Assembly (NCBI GenBank): GCA_004565275.1
Contig: SDOX01000008.1
Span: 279,327 to 343,326 of the forward strand
DNA from: Nannochloropsis salina CCMP1776
Lineage: Eukaryota; Sar; Eustigmatophyceae; Eustigmatales; Monodopsidaceae
DNA: 64,000 bases
Direction of reading: 5' to 3'
Shown: positions 29,707-40,225 of the stretch, piece by piece
How positions within the stretch are numbered: the stretch's first letter is position 1
Layout of the letters: every line of letters begins with the position of its first letter
Notes under the pieces: model-generated
The model's input: the letters and a program-made list of their open reading frames with translations, nothing else
Told to the model about the DNA's origin: nothing
Databases searched by the model: none
Program-made: the position numbers and the translations under genes

Positions 29707-32658
29707 TCATCGTCGCATCAAGGCAAATTTGTGGACTCGTTCTAAAATCTCGGGCAGGAAGGCATTTAAGCTTTCATTGATCAAAGACAAAAAGAATAAC
29801 TCTGCCTGCTCTGCGCTCAGATCAAGTCGAAATCTCTCCTCCACTTTGCCTAAGACCGACGCGGCATCTCCTGCCAAATCCTTGATCCCTGCATCCACCA
29901 TGAGCCCGAGAAGCGTCAAAATCAGGTTGGCATGGCCCCGAAAGCAATTGTAAGCCTGACAGCAATAGCGCTTGAACTTCATAAAGTTCTCGTGGGCCTC
30001 CCCTCCCAAGCCTTCCACCATCTGCGGGGCCAGCCGGAAAGGCGGGGGCATGGGTTTGGGATCCTGCCCGAAGATAAAGCCGAAATCAATGTGTAGAAGA
30101 TGGCCGTGCGGGAGCAGCATAATGTTGTCCAAGTGCCTATCACCAATCCCAAGCAGATAGGTAATCACGCAGTACCCTGCCAGACTTTTGACGAAAGTCG
30201 CAAGCACCTCAGGTCGTATGCCGAAGGGGGCGCCCGGCTCGGGGGCGTGGACGCGGAAGTACTCCTGGATGCTCCCGTGCTTGGCTAGGACTTCGGAGAT
30301 GGGCGAGGAGGGAGAGACGAATTCAATCATTCCGTCCCGCGGCCCCGTGGCCAAGATCCGATACGGCGTGAGCTTCAAGTCCAGGTTCACACGCTTCAAG
30401 AGGAAGTCCATCAACGTGACCATCTGAATGATCAGTTGGTCTTGACGGAGGTCGTCGCCATTCTTGAAGATGACCTTGTAGCAGGCACTGGGGCTCTGCG
30501 CCCGCGGTGTGAGCACGAAGGACGAGGCAACCGCGGGGTCTGACGGCATCGAAGCCGAAGATGGATCCATCACTGACCGTTGGAGCGGTTGCTGCGGCAA
30601 CGGTTGCTGGCTTTGATCGTCGTACAGGCGGAATTGGATAACCGCCGGGTACAGAGCACTCCGAAACATGAAGGCAGTGGAGGCCACCACGCCGGCGACC
30701 TTCACGTGTGGATCTAGAGGCATGGGGACATAAGGAGCGCCCTTGGGCAGCCCGTTCGCGTCGGCCTCGGCCAAGAGCTGCCGGAGCTTTTCCTCCTTCG
30801 CGTCCTTGCGGCCTTTCTCGTCCCGCGCCTGACGCTGGGACCGCGCGATGTTCGTGAAGAATTCGTCCTGTTTTTTGAGGAGGTCCAAGACCATAGGATT
30901 CGCCTCCCGCAAGGCCATCCCAAAGTCGTCGAAAACGGCCTTGAACACGTCCCCGTACCCAGAGTCGTCCTCCGCTATCTCCACGCGCAAGTACCAGTAC
31001 AGAAAATTGGAGAGCTCCAAGCTTGTGCAGGCGCGGCCGATCAGGAACCTGGCCAGAGGGTAAGACCGGCTTCCGCTCCCATCCATCGCGTCCGCCGCGG
31101 CTCCCGCTGCCCCTCCTGTGCTCTCCCAGTCTTCCGGCAAAGAGGTCACCGAGGTCGAAGGCGCGAGGGAGGAAGTCATGTCCGCGACCAGCCGCGAGCG
31201 GTCCTCGTACCGCAGGGCTTGCACTAGCTGCAGCAAGTACGTCAAGAGCTCGTCGTCGGAGGCACGCCGGAGGGTATCCACAGCAAATGTCCGGACAATC
31301 TCATGCTGGAAGGCCTTTTCTCGCCCCAGCAACTTGAGAGCGTCCGAGAGCTCCACGTTCGCCTTCGCTTTCCATTGCTCCAGAAGCCGGGGTACCTGGA
31401 GCACCTCCTCCTCCCGCGACCAGTCCACGCTCAGCAAGAACTTGGTCAGCGCCTGGCGCTTGTCTGGCAATGTGTGCCTGAATGTCCACAGAAGATCTTT
31501 TTCTTCGATCCGCAGATGGTCGGAAGGGCTCGCCAGCAAGGCTTCGATCCTCTCGCGCTCCTCCTTGTTGGGCTTCAGGGAAGGGTCGACCCCAGAGCCT
31601 CCGCTGCCCCTGAACTGGTCGTGCGCCTGCCGCCGGTACTTCCCCTCCACTGGGTTATCTGACTCGGCCTCGCAGTCATAGATTGCACAAAGCTCCCAGG
31701 CTGGAGAACAATTCAGGTCCTTCGCCGTCGTGAGCCCCTGGAAGCCGGCGTCGGTGGGGCCGGCGGACCAACGCTCAAGAGGAGGACAGGACGCCGGGGA
31801 GGAGTGGCCCTCCAAGGGCCTCGCCAGGCTCAGCCCCCCGCAAGGTAGCCCCGCCACCCCGGGATAGAGTCGCTCCTGGAAGAGCACGGGGTGTCGGAAG
31901 AGGGGCAAGGTCACCACCAGAAAGCCGGACTCGTGGAGAGGTCCGCGAGCGAGGCCGGCACCCTGCTCGAGACCCCCCTCGTCCGGTCCCTCCCCCCCTT
32001 CCTCCTTCTCCAACGCCCATTCTCGAGGATCACGCGGGTCTTGTGCCAGGTTGGCCAGCAAGCGTGCCGTGTGGGGCAGGGACAGCCGATCCAGCCATTC
32101 CACAGGCGGGAAACCAGCCTGGCTGAACGCGTACTTCTCGCGCGCTTTTTCGATCCGAAAGCCGACGTCATCGCGGGCGTACTTTTCAGTATATTCGGAC
32201 ACTCCATCGCGTTGCTGCAAGTCGATCAAATGCGCATGCTTTCCTTGCTCTGAGGGTGCACACATGTGGAGTAAGAGCTTCTGTTTTCCCATACGCGCAA
32301 CCCCGTGCGGTCCGAAGAAAGATAGAGACACCACGGCGACAGGATGCGGGCTTGAATCTCGAACAGTGAAGACGAGCCGAGCGTCCAGAGTTAGGTCTCT
32401 ATACTTGACACCGAAGAAGATCAAGGCCTCGTTGTCCCAGGAAAGGATACGGCGGGCGGGGTCGCAGGAGGCGGGGGTGGAGGTCGACACGGAGACGCCG
32501 TGCAGGAGCTCCTCGTTGCACACGATGTGGACACTTACCACCCACTCTTCTTCGTCCTCAGGAAGAGCTGTACCGGTTCCAGGCGGATTTGCACAGGATC
32601 GACCCAGATGGGAGAGGGGAACTCCGGAAGGGCTGTTGTTACCTTCTGAACCCATCAT
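29707..32658 (-). CDS. PIK3C3: Class III phosphatidylinositol 3-kinase Vps34
   Basis: Single exon of 983 residues from the Met pair MMGSEG at 32658; the frame is open further up to 32886, but those extra residues have no counterpart in the family. Vps34 makes PI3P on endosomes and autophagosomes with Vps15 and Beclin-1. Order: C2 domain (WVVSVHIVCNEELLHGV, FFGVKYRDLTLDARLVF), helical PIK domain (LLWTFRHTLPDKRQALTKF, about 357-490), kinase domain (about 657-983). Kinase motifs: KNGDDLRQDQLIIQM, catalytic GIGDRHLDNIML, HIDFGFIFGQDPKPMPPPFR activation loop, and a C-terminal helix LERVHKFALMRR that binds membrane. All catalytic residues are present. Insertions include a Ser/Gly stretch near 31100-31150 and a Gln/Pro stretch near 30600. 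Confidence 0.95.
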   Translation of the reverse strand: MMGSEGNNSPSGVPLSHLGRSCANPPGTGTALPEDEEEWVVSVHIVCNEELLHGVSVSTSTPASCDPARRILSWDNEALIFFGVKYRDLTLDARLVFTVRDSSPHPVAVVSLSFFGPHGVARMGKQKLLLHMCAPSEQGKHAHLIDLQQRDGVSEYTEKYARDDVGFRIEKAREKYAFSQAGFPPVEWLDRLSLPHTARLLANLAQDPRDPREWALEKEEGGEGPDEGGLEQGAGLARGPLHESGFLVVTLPLFRHPVLFQERLYPGVAGLPCGGLSLARPLEGHSSPASCPPLERWSAGPTDAGFQGLTTAKDLNCSPAWELCAIYDCEAESDNPVEGKYRRQAHDQFRGSGGSGVDPSLKPNKEERERIEALLASPSDHLRIEEKDLLWTFRHTLPDKRQALTKFLLSVDWSREEEVLQVPRLLEQWKAKANVELSDALKLLGREKAFQHEIVRTFAVDTLRRASDDELLTYLLQLVQALRYEDRSRLVADMTSSLAPSTSVTSLPEDWESTGGAAGAAADAMDGSGSRSYPLARFLIGRACTSLELSNFLYWYLRVEIAEDDSGYGDVFKAVFDDFGMALREANPMVLDLLKKQDEFFTNIARSQRQARDEKGRKDAKEEKLRQLLAEADANGLPKGAPYVPMPLDPHVKVAGVVASTAFMFRSALYPAVIQFRLYDDQSQQPLPQQPLQRSVMDPSSASMPSDPAVASSFVLTPRAQSPSACYKVIFKNGDDLRQDQLIIQMVTLMDFLLKRVNLDLKLTPYRILATGPRDGMIEFVSPSSPISEVLAKHGSIQEYFRVHAPEPGAPFGIRPEVLATFVKSLAGYCVITYLLGIGDRHLDNIMLLPHGHLLHIDFGFIFGQDPKPMPPPFRLAPQMVEGLGGEAHENFMKFKRYCCQAYNCFRGHANLILTLLGLMVDAGIKDLAGDAASVLGKVEERFRLDLSAEQAELFFLSLINESLNAFLPEILERVHKFALMRR

Positions 32659-33482
32659 GTCAAAGTCAAGCACCGAGGCGTGACGCCATTGAAGGCGTTC
32701 GACAACGGGTACGATACAGGAGGGATATCGATGAGTACAGATCAGATTATGTCCATGCAAGGTCGTAAAATGCACATAAAAAGAAAACCTTGCAGGCACA
32801 GATGACAAGGACACCAAGGACAGTCGTTGACGCACCGGTCGTTTGGCTAACCGCCAAGGGCAACTCAAGGCGATTAATTTCCACACTGATGTCTACATTT
32901 GCGTCATGGCTATTTATAAATTTGTAACGCAAAGCACGGTAGTCCCCCTTCGCATACGAAAGCATGTTGTGGCAAGTTCACGGCGCCAAGGAGGGAGGGG
33001 AGGGGAGGTCGCGACGAAGATTGACGTAATTCAGACGCTTTCCTCCGCGTGCCTTCTCTGTGTCACTTTAAGCATGAGCTCACGCCTCTTGACGAATATC
33101 TGCGATGTATACGCGAGGAAATGCATCGGGCAAAGATGAGAAAGGGCCGTGAAAATCGCCCACCCTGGTCAGTCTCTGTGCACGCCGCCCTCCTTTGCCA
33201 GGCAGCGAGTGGGAGGCCGCCAGCAACCCTTCCCTGCCTCGCGACGTGAGCTTTTCTCATCCTGCGACACTCCTTTTGCGCATAATGTACTGACAACACC
33301 TTTGCTGACAAGGATCCTGCACGTGAAACAGGTGTAGTAAGTTTAAGTTTTTGTCGTGAACAACGAAAGAAGGAGGCAAGCGGCAACAGGAAGGGCGGAC
33401 CTCCCATTGCAGCGCAAAATAAGACCTAAGACTTGTCGACGTGCGCACGCGCTGCAAAAGTGCTACTGTCATCCTTTCGATC
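32659..33482. promoter_or_regulatory. Divergent region Vps34/STRAP
   Basis: The starts of Vps34 (minus) and STRAP (plus) point away from each other over about 820 bases. The frame of Vps34 stays open to 32886 but without conserved residues. No RNA gene or repeat is visible. Confidence 0.45.
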
Positions 33483-34992
33483 ATGGCGGAGAATAAGGAG
33501 TCACGGAACCGGCAAATACCCATAGGTAGGTTGTAATGTCCGGGAAAACTCACCCGCATGCGAAATGCAAAGTGATGGAAGGTGGTTAGAAGGGACAAAG
33601 AGACAGACTTTGGGCAGCATATAGTGAGCTTCCTCATTGCGAGTCTGTGTGAAACTTTTATATCAAGAATCAATACTGACCACGCCCTTTTACACGCGTA
33701 TCTTGGCGCCTCACATCCCAGTGTGTCCGGGTCACAGCCGGCCTTTGGCGGGTGTGGAGTACAGCCCGGTGACTCCTGACGGCGTCTTCTTGATCAGCGC
33801 CTGCCACGACAAGGAGCCAATGCTGCGCAATGGGGAGACGGGGGACTGGATCGGGACGTTTAAAGGACACAAGGGTGCGGTCTGGAGTGCCAAGCTGAAC
33901 AAAGACGCTACTTTCGCCCTGACCGGGTCCGGCGACTTCAGGTGTGTATCGGCGGAAGCTTTGACTGTGTGGAAGCGGAAGATGGTGATGGTGTGAATAT
34001 ACAGTATGCGATGGGATCTTACGGAAAGACTGCCCATTCAGGCACCTAGCAGGCACGCTACCCGTGACATGGGGAGAAAAGACAGTAAAATAGGCGCTGC
34101 AAGGGCGGACGAACTCAATTTTCTCTCCATAATCCCATTCCCATTTCCCGCCTTTCCCTTTTTCTTCCATCAACGCAGCGCCCGGGTCTGGGATGCGATC
34201 ACCGGCGCGGAGCTGGAGCACTTTCCTCATAAGCATATAGTCAGGACCGTGGAGTTCGCGCCTGACTCCCGCCGTTTTGTCAGCGGGGGCAACGAAGGAA
34301 AATTGCGGGTTTACGACCTTATGGAGCCCTCTGCCCCACCCATGACGATGGACCTTCCCAAGTCAGGGACCACGTTCTCCAAGGCGGTCTGGGACCAGAG
34401 CGATCCTCAGCGAGTCCTCACGGGCTCCAGCGATGGGAAGGTGCGGGCCTGGGATTTGAGAGCCCGAATGGAAACGCAGGTGGCGGAAGTGCAAGGTAGG
34501 AAAAAGAAGGAATTGTCCTTTGGGTGGGTGGCCTGAGGGCGAGGAGAATGGCTTCTATGCCTGGAGGTTACCGTTCGGTCGTGATAGCGCACCTTGAGGG
34601 GCACCTTCTTACGTTGCTAGCATGACACTCCAGGAAACGTGATGGATTTGGAGCTTTCCCCGAACGTGGGTGATATCCTCACAGTGTGCGCTGGTGACAA
34701 GGTCACGTTTCTGGACACGGCGACCCTCCTGCCTATTAAGTCCTTTCCCATGCCCATGCACTTTCGAGAAGAAGGCGGTGCCTCCCTCCATCCGGACCGG
34801 CAGCTTTTTATTGCAGGAGGCTCAGACTTGTGGGTGCGCGTATTTGATTACAATACGGGCGCAGAGCTCGAATGTCACAAGGGTCATCATGGCCCCGTAC
34901 GGTGCTTGCGGTACGCCCCCGAAGGGGGAAGCTACGCAACAGGCAGTGAAGACGGGACTGTGCGCATTTGGGCAACACAAGTGGATACGTAA
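33483..34992 (+). CDS. STRAP: WD40 protein STRAP (SMN-complex/receptor-associated homologue)
   Basis: Four exons: 33483-33525, 33722-33941, 34179-34495 and 34634-34992 with GT/AG borders and matching phases; 312 residues. The tiny first exon gives [14 protein letters not shown], which splices to [12 protein letters not shown], matching human RQTPLTCSGHTRPV. Conserved blades: [95 protein letters not shown], and [14 protein letters not shown]. In animals STRAP binds SMN/Gemins and TGF-beta receptors; outside animals the spliceosomal or translational role is more likely. Assignment is strong because length and blade order match throughout. Confidence 0.94.
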
Positions 34993-35782
34993 TGGAGGCT
35001 TGCACCACATGTGGTTAAGACGGTCGGGTTCTCATTCTCCTCTCTTGTTATCTCCCGCGTGGCCCATGTCATGTCGTCGTGTGAATAGCAGCCGAATATG
35101 GTTCCTCCTTTTTGAGCCAACGCCCGTTATCGACTTTGTAGCATGGATGACTTTACCCAAAGAATTAAAAAGAGCAATAGAAATTAAAGAGGCACGGTCT
35201 ACGACTCGGGTCGTGCAAGGTATTGTTATGTTTCCATTTCCGGCCTTGATCCATGGTATCTCATGGAACATGGCGTACGCTAAAGAAACTGCACCGAGAA
35301 ATAGTAAAAGCGCCAGTCAAACATGAGTACTTTCCGCTGTACCGGTACAGTCCTTTCCCATTAATACCTGTCTTTAACTTGGCTGCTTGTTTGAGCCGGT
35401 ATCGACAGCGTGAAAGAGTGAAAAAGACGGACATAGCCCTGGAACAGGGCAGCAAGGGAGGGGAGGTCGGGCGAGGGGAAGCGCGCCTGTCACTGCCCTA
35501 TGGCTGGCCTCATTAGGCTTGCATCTTTTCCCGTATCAAACCCCGGAACGTGGATATTGAACTCTGGGCCAATGGTACACCGCACACCAATTTGCTCGCT
35601 GCAGGTCTCCCACTTGAGATCATGAAGGACCCTCGAGTGCCCCGGGCGGGGGGTCGCGAAGAAGACATGATATGGTGTCTAGCTTCTCCATGCTAAACTA
35701 TTTTTCACATTCGCAGGGCTCTTTCTGGTGTCACTGGTCGATACGCGAGTGGAAGCGTGCTTGGTTGACAAGGTTTTTACAA
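34993..35782. other. Intergenic region STRAP-FtsZ
   Basis: Tandem plus-strand spacing of about 790 bases. A CAG at about 35716 after a T-rich tract could be the acceptor of a leader intron of the FtsZ gene. Other open frames here have no domain. Confidence 0.4.
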
Positions 35783-37270
35783 ATGTGGCCTTTGGGTTTT
35801 CCTGTTGTGCGCCTTATGGCGGGTGTCGGTGTCCTTCTCTTACAGGCTGGTTGTTCTTCATCCGCTACACTGACCAAGGCCGCTTTTTTGGCACCCGCAA
35901 CGGGTATCAATGTGAAACGAAGCAGTTTTTACAGTTCTAAGACAAGTTTGGCTGCAGATGCAGCGTCTGATGCGGCTTCGCTGTCCCGTGATATTCCAAA
36001 CAGCCGGAGTTTGTATCAGCAGCAGCAGCTCGAGCAGCAACGTGCTCTGCATGAGCAGCTCGCCGCAATCCCGGAATCGGGTTCCCCATGCCGCATCAAG
36101 GTGATTGGTGTGGGAGGTGGTGGGAGTAATGCCGTGAACCGGATGGTGACCCAGGACATCACGGGCGTGGAATTCTGGGCGATTAACACGGACGCTCAGG
36201 CCCTGGCCAAATCGAAGGTCCCGTACAAGCTGAATATTGGGAACCACATCACGCGAGGTCTCGGGGCCGGGGGCAAGCCTTTAGTGGGTCGGAACGCGGC
36301 GGAAGAGTCTCGAGAGGAGATCGCAGAGGCGGTCGCGGGTGCAGACCTGGTATTTGTGACAGCAGGCATGGGCGGAGGGACGGGGTCCGGGGCGGCGCCG
36401 GTAGTGGCCGAGGTGGCGAAAGACCTGGGTATCCTGACGGTGGGCGTGGTCACCCGGCCCTTCGGCTTCGAGGGTCGGCAACGCATGGCGCAGGCCAAGG
36501 CTGCCATTCAAGAGATGCAGAGCAAGGTCGACACCTTGATCACCGTCTCGAACGACCGGTTGCTCCAGATCGTTCCTGACAATTTCCCACTCACGGACGC
36601 CTTTCTGGTCGCAGACGAGGCGCTCCGAGACGGCGTGGTGGGTATCTCGGACATCATCGTCAAGCCAGGCCTCATCAACGTGGACTTTGCGGACGTGCGG
36701 GCGGTCATGCAGAACGCAGGCACGGCCCTGATGGGCACCGGGTGGGGGAAGGGAAAGACGCGGGCACAGGACGCAGCCGTCTCGGCCATCAAGTCGCCTC
36801 TTTTGGATTTTCCCATTAAGAAGGCCAAGGGCATCGTTTTCAACGTGTGCGGAGGCTCTGACTTGACTCTGGGGGAGATCAACGCTGCGGCGCAGGTGAT
36901 ATACGAGAATGTGGCGGAAGACGCCAACATCATCTTCGGGGCCGTGGTCGACGCGAAGCTCAAGGATCAGGTCTCTATCACCGTCCTGGCCACGGGCTTC
37001 TCCCTCAACCCCAACGCAAGCGAGGACAACCTCGACGACCTGCTCACCACGTTGGACCAGCAGCTCTCAGGACCTGGCCGGCCGAAGGGGGCTGCCTCCC
37101 CCCCGCCATCTTCCACGCAGCAATCTGCCTTCCCGACCCCAACCCCGCCTTCTCAACAACCCCCTCCCGTGTATGAGAAGACGTACAGCGAAGGAGGAAG
37201 TCCGGGCAAGGGCGGCGACGGGGGAAAGAAGGGCATGGGTGGCTTCTTCAAGCTCTTTCGGAGATCGTAG
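35783..37270 (+). CDS. ftsZ: Plastid division protein FtsZ
   Basis: A 495-residue product if it starts at [16 protein letters not shown] (35783); the frame is open upstream to 35672, but this Met gives the best signal-peptide-like leader (hydrophobic core GVGVLLLQA) followed by a Ser/Thr/Lys-rich transit part with KAAFLAP. The core is intact: [26 protein letters not shown], the tubulin signature [23 protein letters not shown], and the T7 loop [12 protein letters not shown] that acts on the neighbouring GTP. The sequence resembles cyanobacterial FtsZ rather than alphaproteobacterial (mitochondrial) FtsZ ([28 protein letters not shown]). A Pro/Ser/Gln-rich linker leads to a Gly/Lys tail ending [10 protein letters not shown], an amphipathic end that could touch membrane. 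It forms the inner ring that divides the plastid. Confidence 0.93.
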   Translation: MWPLGFPVVRLMAGVGVLLLQAGCSSSATLTKAAFLAPATGINVKRSSFYSSKTSLAADAASDAASLSRDIPNSRSLYQQQQLEQQRALHEQLAAIPESGSPCRIKVIGVGGGGSNAVNRMVTQDITGVEFWAINTDAQALAKSKVPYKLNIGNHITRGLGAGGKPLVGRNAAEESREEIAEAVAGADLVFVTAGMGGGTGSGAAPVVAEVAKDLGILTVGVVTRPFGFEGRQRMAQAKAAIQEMQSKVDTLITVSNDRLLQIVPDNFPLTDAFLVADEALRDGVVGISDIIVKPGLINVDFADVRAVMQNAGTALMGTGWGKGKTRAQDAAVSAIKSPLLDFPIKKAKGIVFNVCGGSDLTLGEINAAAQVIYENVAEDANIIFGAVVDAKLKDQVSITVLATGFSLNPNASEDNLDDLLTTLDQQLSGPGRPKGAASPPPSSTQQSAFPTPTPPSQQPPPVYEKTYSEGGSPGKGGDGGKKGMGGFFKLFRRS

Positions 37271-38537
37271 ACTTCCCCAGCACGTTTGAGTGGGGAGGTT
37301 GGAGACATCCGCTCGGAGGTGAAGAGGTACATGACCGGAAAGAAAAAATGGGGCTGATAAAGCTGGAGATTGATTATGGATGGGAGCGAGGGAGGGAAGG
37401 AACCAGAGTACCTTTATTTATGCCTTGTTTTTGTCTGTGTTACCTCCCGTGAGTGTAGATATAACCTCAACCCTCGCCCGCCTAGCCTAAGAGTTTCACT
37501 TTGTTGAAAATTGGCTCACAAGCCCCCGACACCTTCTCTGCGTCAGAATGACCGGGACGCTGCATGCGATTTCGTGAAACACAATGTGGTCGTCTCCTCG
37601 TCTCAATCTGCCCTTTTCTCCATTTAGTCTCTCATTACACGAGAACGAGTGGTAGCAGACATCTCCCTCGGACTTTTCAATATTGATTTTTATCAGGTTT
37701 TTTGCAATGTGCCCTCCAATAAGTCGTTCCAGACAGCAATTTGAAGACACGCTGGGGTTCGTTAAAGAAAGAACGGTCAAAAGGAGGTCAGTGTATTGTT
37801 TGATTTGATGGTGTTTTATTTTACCGTACACTTTTCCTTTTATATCCGCAAAGATTAGTAACCAGTACCAAACGAGGCCGCAGTGTGAAAGAAGACACCA
37901 ATTAACAAAGTCGGCGCCAGTACTGTCGAGAAGCGGGCATCAAGTTGCGAGAATCAGAGTGCATTTTTCCCTATCAGAAGACAGTGAGAAACATGCTAGC
38001 CCCTCACTATCATACTATTGTCTAAATATTTTTTTATCGAAGGGAGAGAGGGCGTCAAGACAGAGCTGATGAGACGCCAGCGTTTGAGTTGGCAATGGAA
38101 CAAGGTATACGTAAAATCCCCTCCAGCTCGGAACGAAAACGTATTTCTGGAGGGGACAGAGACACTCTACATCGTCCAACTCTCGTGAATCGACCTTGCC
38201 AACGATGTGCTCTTTCTAGACGATCTTTTCTCTGATTATCAATGCTACGGTGACCCATTATATGTCTTCGTGAGTCATTCGCTTGTCTAACAATATGTTG
38301 AAGTATATGCAGCGCAGCAGAGTGAGAATGGGGGAGCAGTCATCATCTCAGGGCTGTTTTTTTTGGTTCTTTTTTTTTAAAGGAATTGGATGCGAATTTG
38401 GCTACATAATAGTGCAATCAGTGTGTCTGAGAACCATAATGTTCTTCATTTTTTAATGTCGTCCTCAATCATTTTTGCTTCTCAGTACGTCCCTGTGCCT
38501 ATTTCCGTCTCGAGGGACATTACTAGTTGAGGGGATC
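37271..38537. other. Intergenic region FtsZ-MoaE
   Basis: About 1.27 kb, lower in G+C than the genes, with A and T runs near 38360. The longest frame (37496-37831 minus) lacks any domain and has a composition unlike nearby genes. I see no RNA gene. Confidence 0.5.
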
Positions 38538-39137
38538 ATGACAACATACGTTCGAGTAACGGATAGCAAGCTAGATTTAAACACGCTGATACTGAAGGTT
38601 GAAGATACAGGAGCGGGCGCCATTGCCACCTTTTTGGGAGTGACGAGGGACAACTTCCAAGGAAAGCGCGTGGTCCGTCTCGACTACGAAGGTTACGTGC
38701 CCATGGCAGAAAACGTTATGCACAGTATTGCCACCGAGGTAAGCGTTACTCTACGTTCTGACGCAGCATTTTAGTCATGAGGTCGGCTCGAGACTAATAA
38801 CCTTCACAATCACAAAACTCAGGTCAGGTCACGGTGGGAGGTACTTTCAATCGCCATGGAGCATAGGATTGGAGTCTGTCCTGTCGGGGAGCCTAGCGTA
38901 GTAATTGCAATCTCATCTGCCCACCGTCGTGAGGCGTTGGAAGCGGTTGCCTTCGCCATAGATTCTATCAAGGGCAATGTGCCGATCTGGAAGAAAGAAT
39001 TCTACGCCGACGGTAGTTACCATCGCGGGCCTGATGGGTCAAGCGTGGAGTGTGGAGGAAGCCACGTTGTAAAAAGTGCGTGGAAAAAAAATGTAGAGTG
39101 GGAGGGAGGCGACGAAAATATAAGCAAAAGATCTTAA
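38538..39137 (+). CDS. MOCS2B: Molybdopterin synthase large subunit (MoaE/MOCS2B)
   Basis: Two exons, 38538-38738 and 38823-39137 (GTAAGC donor, CTCAG acceptor, phase 0); 171 residues. The enzyme adds the dithiolene sulfur to precursor Z using thiocarboxylated MoaD, making molybdopterin. Family blocks: [62 protein letters not shown], and the active-site [12 protein letters not shown] with the two Lys. The length is near that of human MOCS2B (188) and bacterial MoaE (150). The C-terminal 35 residues are a variable tail. The partner MoaD is not in the window. Confidence 0.95.
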
Positions 39138-39181
39138 AGACTTGAACGCTGCATACAAATGTTAAGGGCTTGACGAGCCCG

Positions 39182-39187
39182 AATAAA
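39182..39187 (+). terminator. Possible polyadenylation signal AATAAA
   Basis: AATAAA about 45 bases after the MoaE stop codon. It sits in the 88-base gap between two converging genes. The match is exact but such hexamers are common by chance. Confidence 0.3.
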
Positions 39188-39225
39188 TTATTGTAGTTTT
39201 TCTTTATTTGATGCTCTGTAAGAGA

Positions 39226-40039
39226 TTACGCTTTCTTGCCATTGGCATGGCCACTTCTATTGGGAGATGCTTGTGGAAAATGATGGGTCTGATTTTGTAC
39301 CACCGCCAACGTGAAGTTTCCACTTTGCCCAACGATCAGCTCGTAGTCCCTGCTTTTGAGTCGAATTGACTCTACTTCATTCTGAGGGGTGGAAGAGAAG
39401 AAATTGAGGTCGAATTTTTTCTACTGCTGTACGTATATATGTATGTATGTGTGTATGTGTGTATGTGTGCGAATGTATGTTCGGCCATTGATACCATACC
39501 TCTGGAGATTCCAAAAGATTTCGGGCTGCGCGCTTAGCTTTGGAGGCTAAGTCTAGCACCAAATGAGCAATCTGCACCGCGCGCTTGTACTCAATGTTCT
39601 CGTATTTTATGACGATTCCTGAATTGGACTAGGTGTCAGTGATTGCTCGTAAAGGCAGGCAAAACGCAACTCACCATCGTTGTTCATTATCATGTAGGAG
39701 GAAAAGCCGGGCTGCGCTTTCAGATCTCGAAGGATGACGTCCACCTCACTCATGGCTTGGGATGGCGTAGTGCCCTGCATAGACATTAAATCATCATTTG
39801 GCGCAAGAGATAACCAACTTTGTAAAAAAGAAGAAAGAAAGAGAGGCGGGGCTTGAAAATTTAACTTACAGGCTTCATTTTAGCCGGTGGAGGGTTATGG
39901 TGCAAAAGCAACCTGTCGACCACGTTTGAGTGTGAGAAGCAAAAAGCAAAAAGCAAAGATTTTAATCAAATAGTATTAGTAATTAAAGTGACCGAATCAT
40001 AGACTTTGCGCGGTGGTACCTATACTGTTCAAAAATCAT
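39226..40039 (-). CDS. Roadblock/LC7 domain protein (dynein light chain DYNLRB-like)
   Basis: Five small exons fit phase: 40039-40020, 39912-39870, 39774-39675, 39618-39500 and 39381-39226; 145 residues. The first two are less certain; translation could begin at MKP (39878) or MSEVD. The roadblock fold reads MSEVDVILRDLKAQPGFSSY, IMNNDGIVIKYEN (human VVNTEGIPIKS), AHLVLDLASKAKRA, NEVESIRLKSRDYELIV (human LTFLRIRSKKNEIMV), and FTLAVVQNQ (human YFLIVIQNP). Roadblock proteins bind the dynein intermediate chain; relatives occur in Ragulator and GTPase control. The His/Ser tail after QNQ is specific to this gene. It shares a 186-base divergent region with APH-1. Confidence 0.85.
39429..39480. repeat. 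TG/TATG microsatellite in intron of roadblock gene
   Basis: A run of gtatgtatgt and gtgtatgtgt units inside intron 39382-39499. It is a simple-sequence tract lying upstream of the C-rich acceptor of the last exon. Confidence 0.85.
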
Positions 40040-40225
40040 CGCCGCAGCCCTTCGAAAAATGAACCTCGGCTCTTTTGCGTCTCGTTATCGCCGAGTCCTC
40101 GCTCCTGATCTCGGAAATTGCTTCAAAGGCAACCGGGGAAGACCATGCTAATAGTGATCCTGCAACACATACTTCACACCGTACTCTTTTCTGATTTTTT
40201 TTAAATTTGTACGACAGAGAGAAAA
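40040..40225. promoter_or_regulatory. Compact bidirectional promoter region roadblock/APH-1
   Basis: Only 186 bases lie between the two divergent start codons, so the promoters must overlap. The stretch ends in a T-rich run just before the APH-1 start. Confidence 0.5.

Noticed and set aside
29707-32886. Longer Vps34 start at 32886
   Set aside because: The extra 76 residues have no family counterpart and look like leader or intron read-through; the MMGSEG start was preferred.
37496-37831. 111-codon minus-strand frame between FtsZ and MoaE
   Set aside because: Composition differs from genes, no domain, and the region is A+T-rich spacer.
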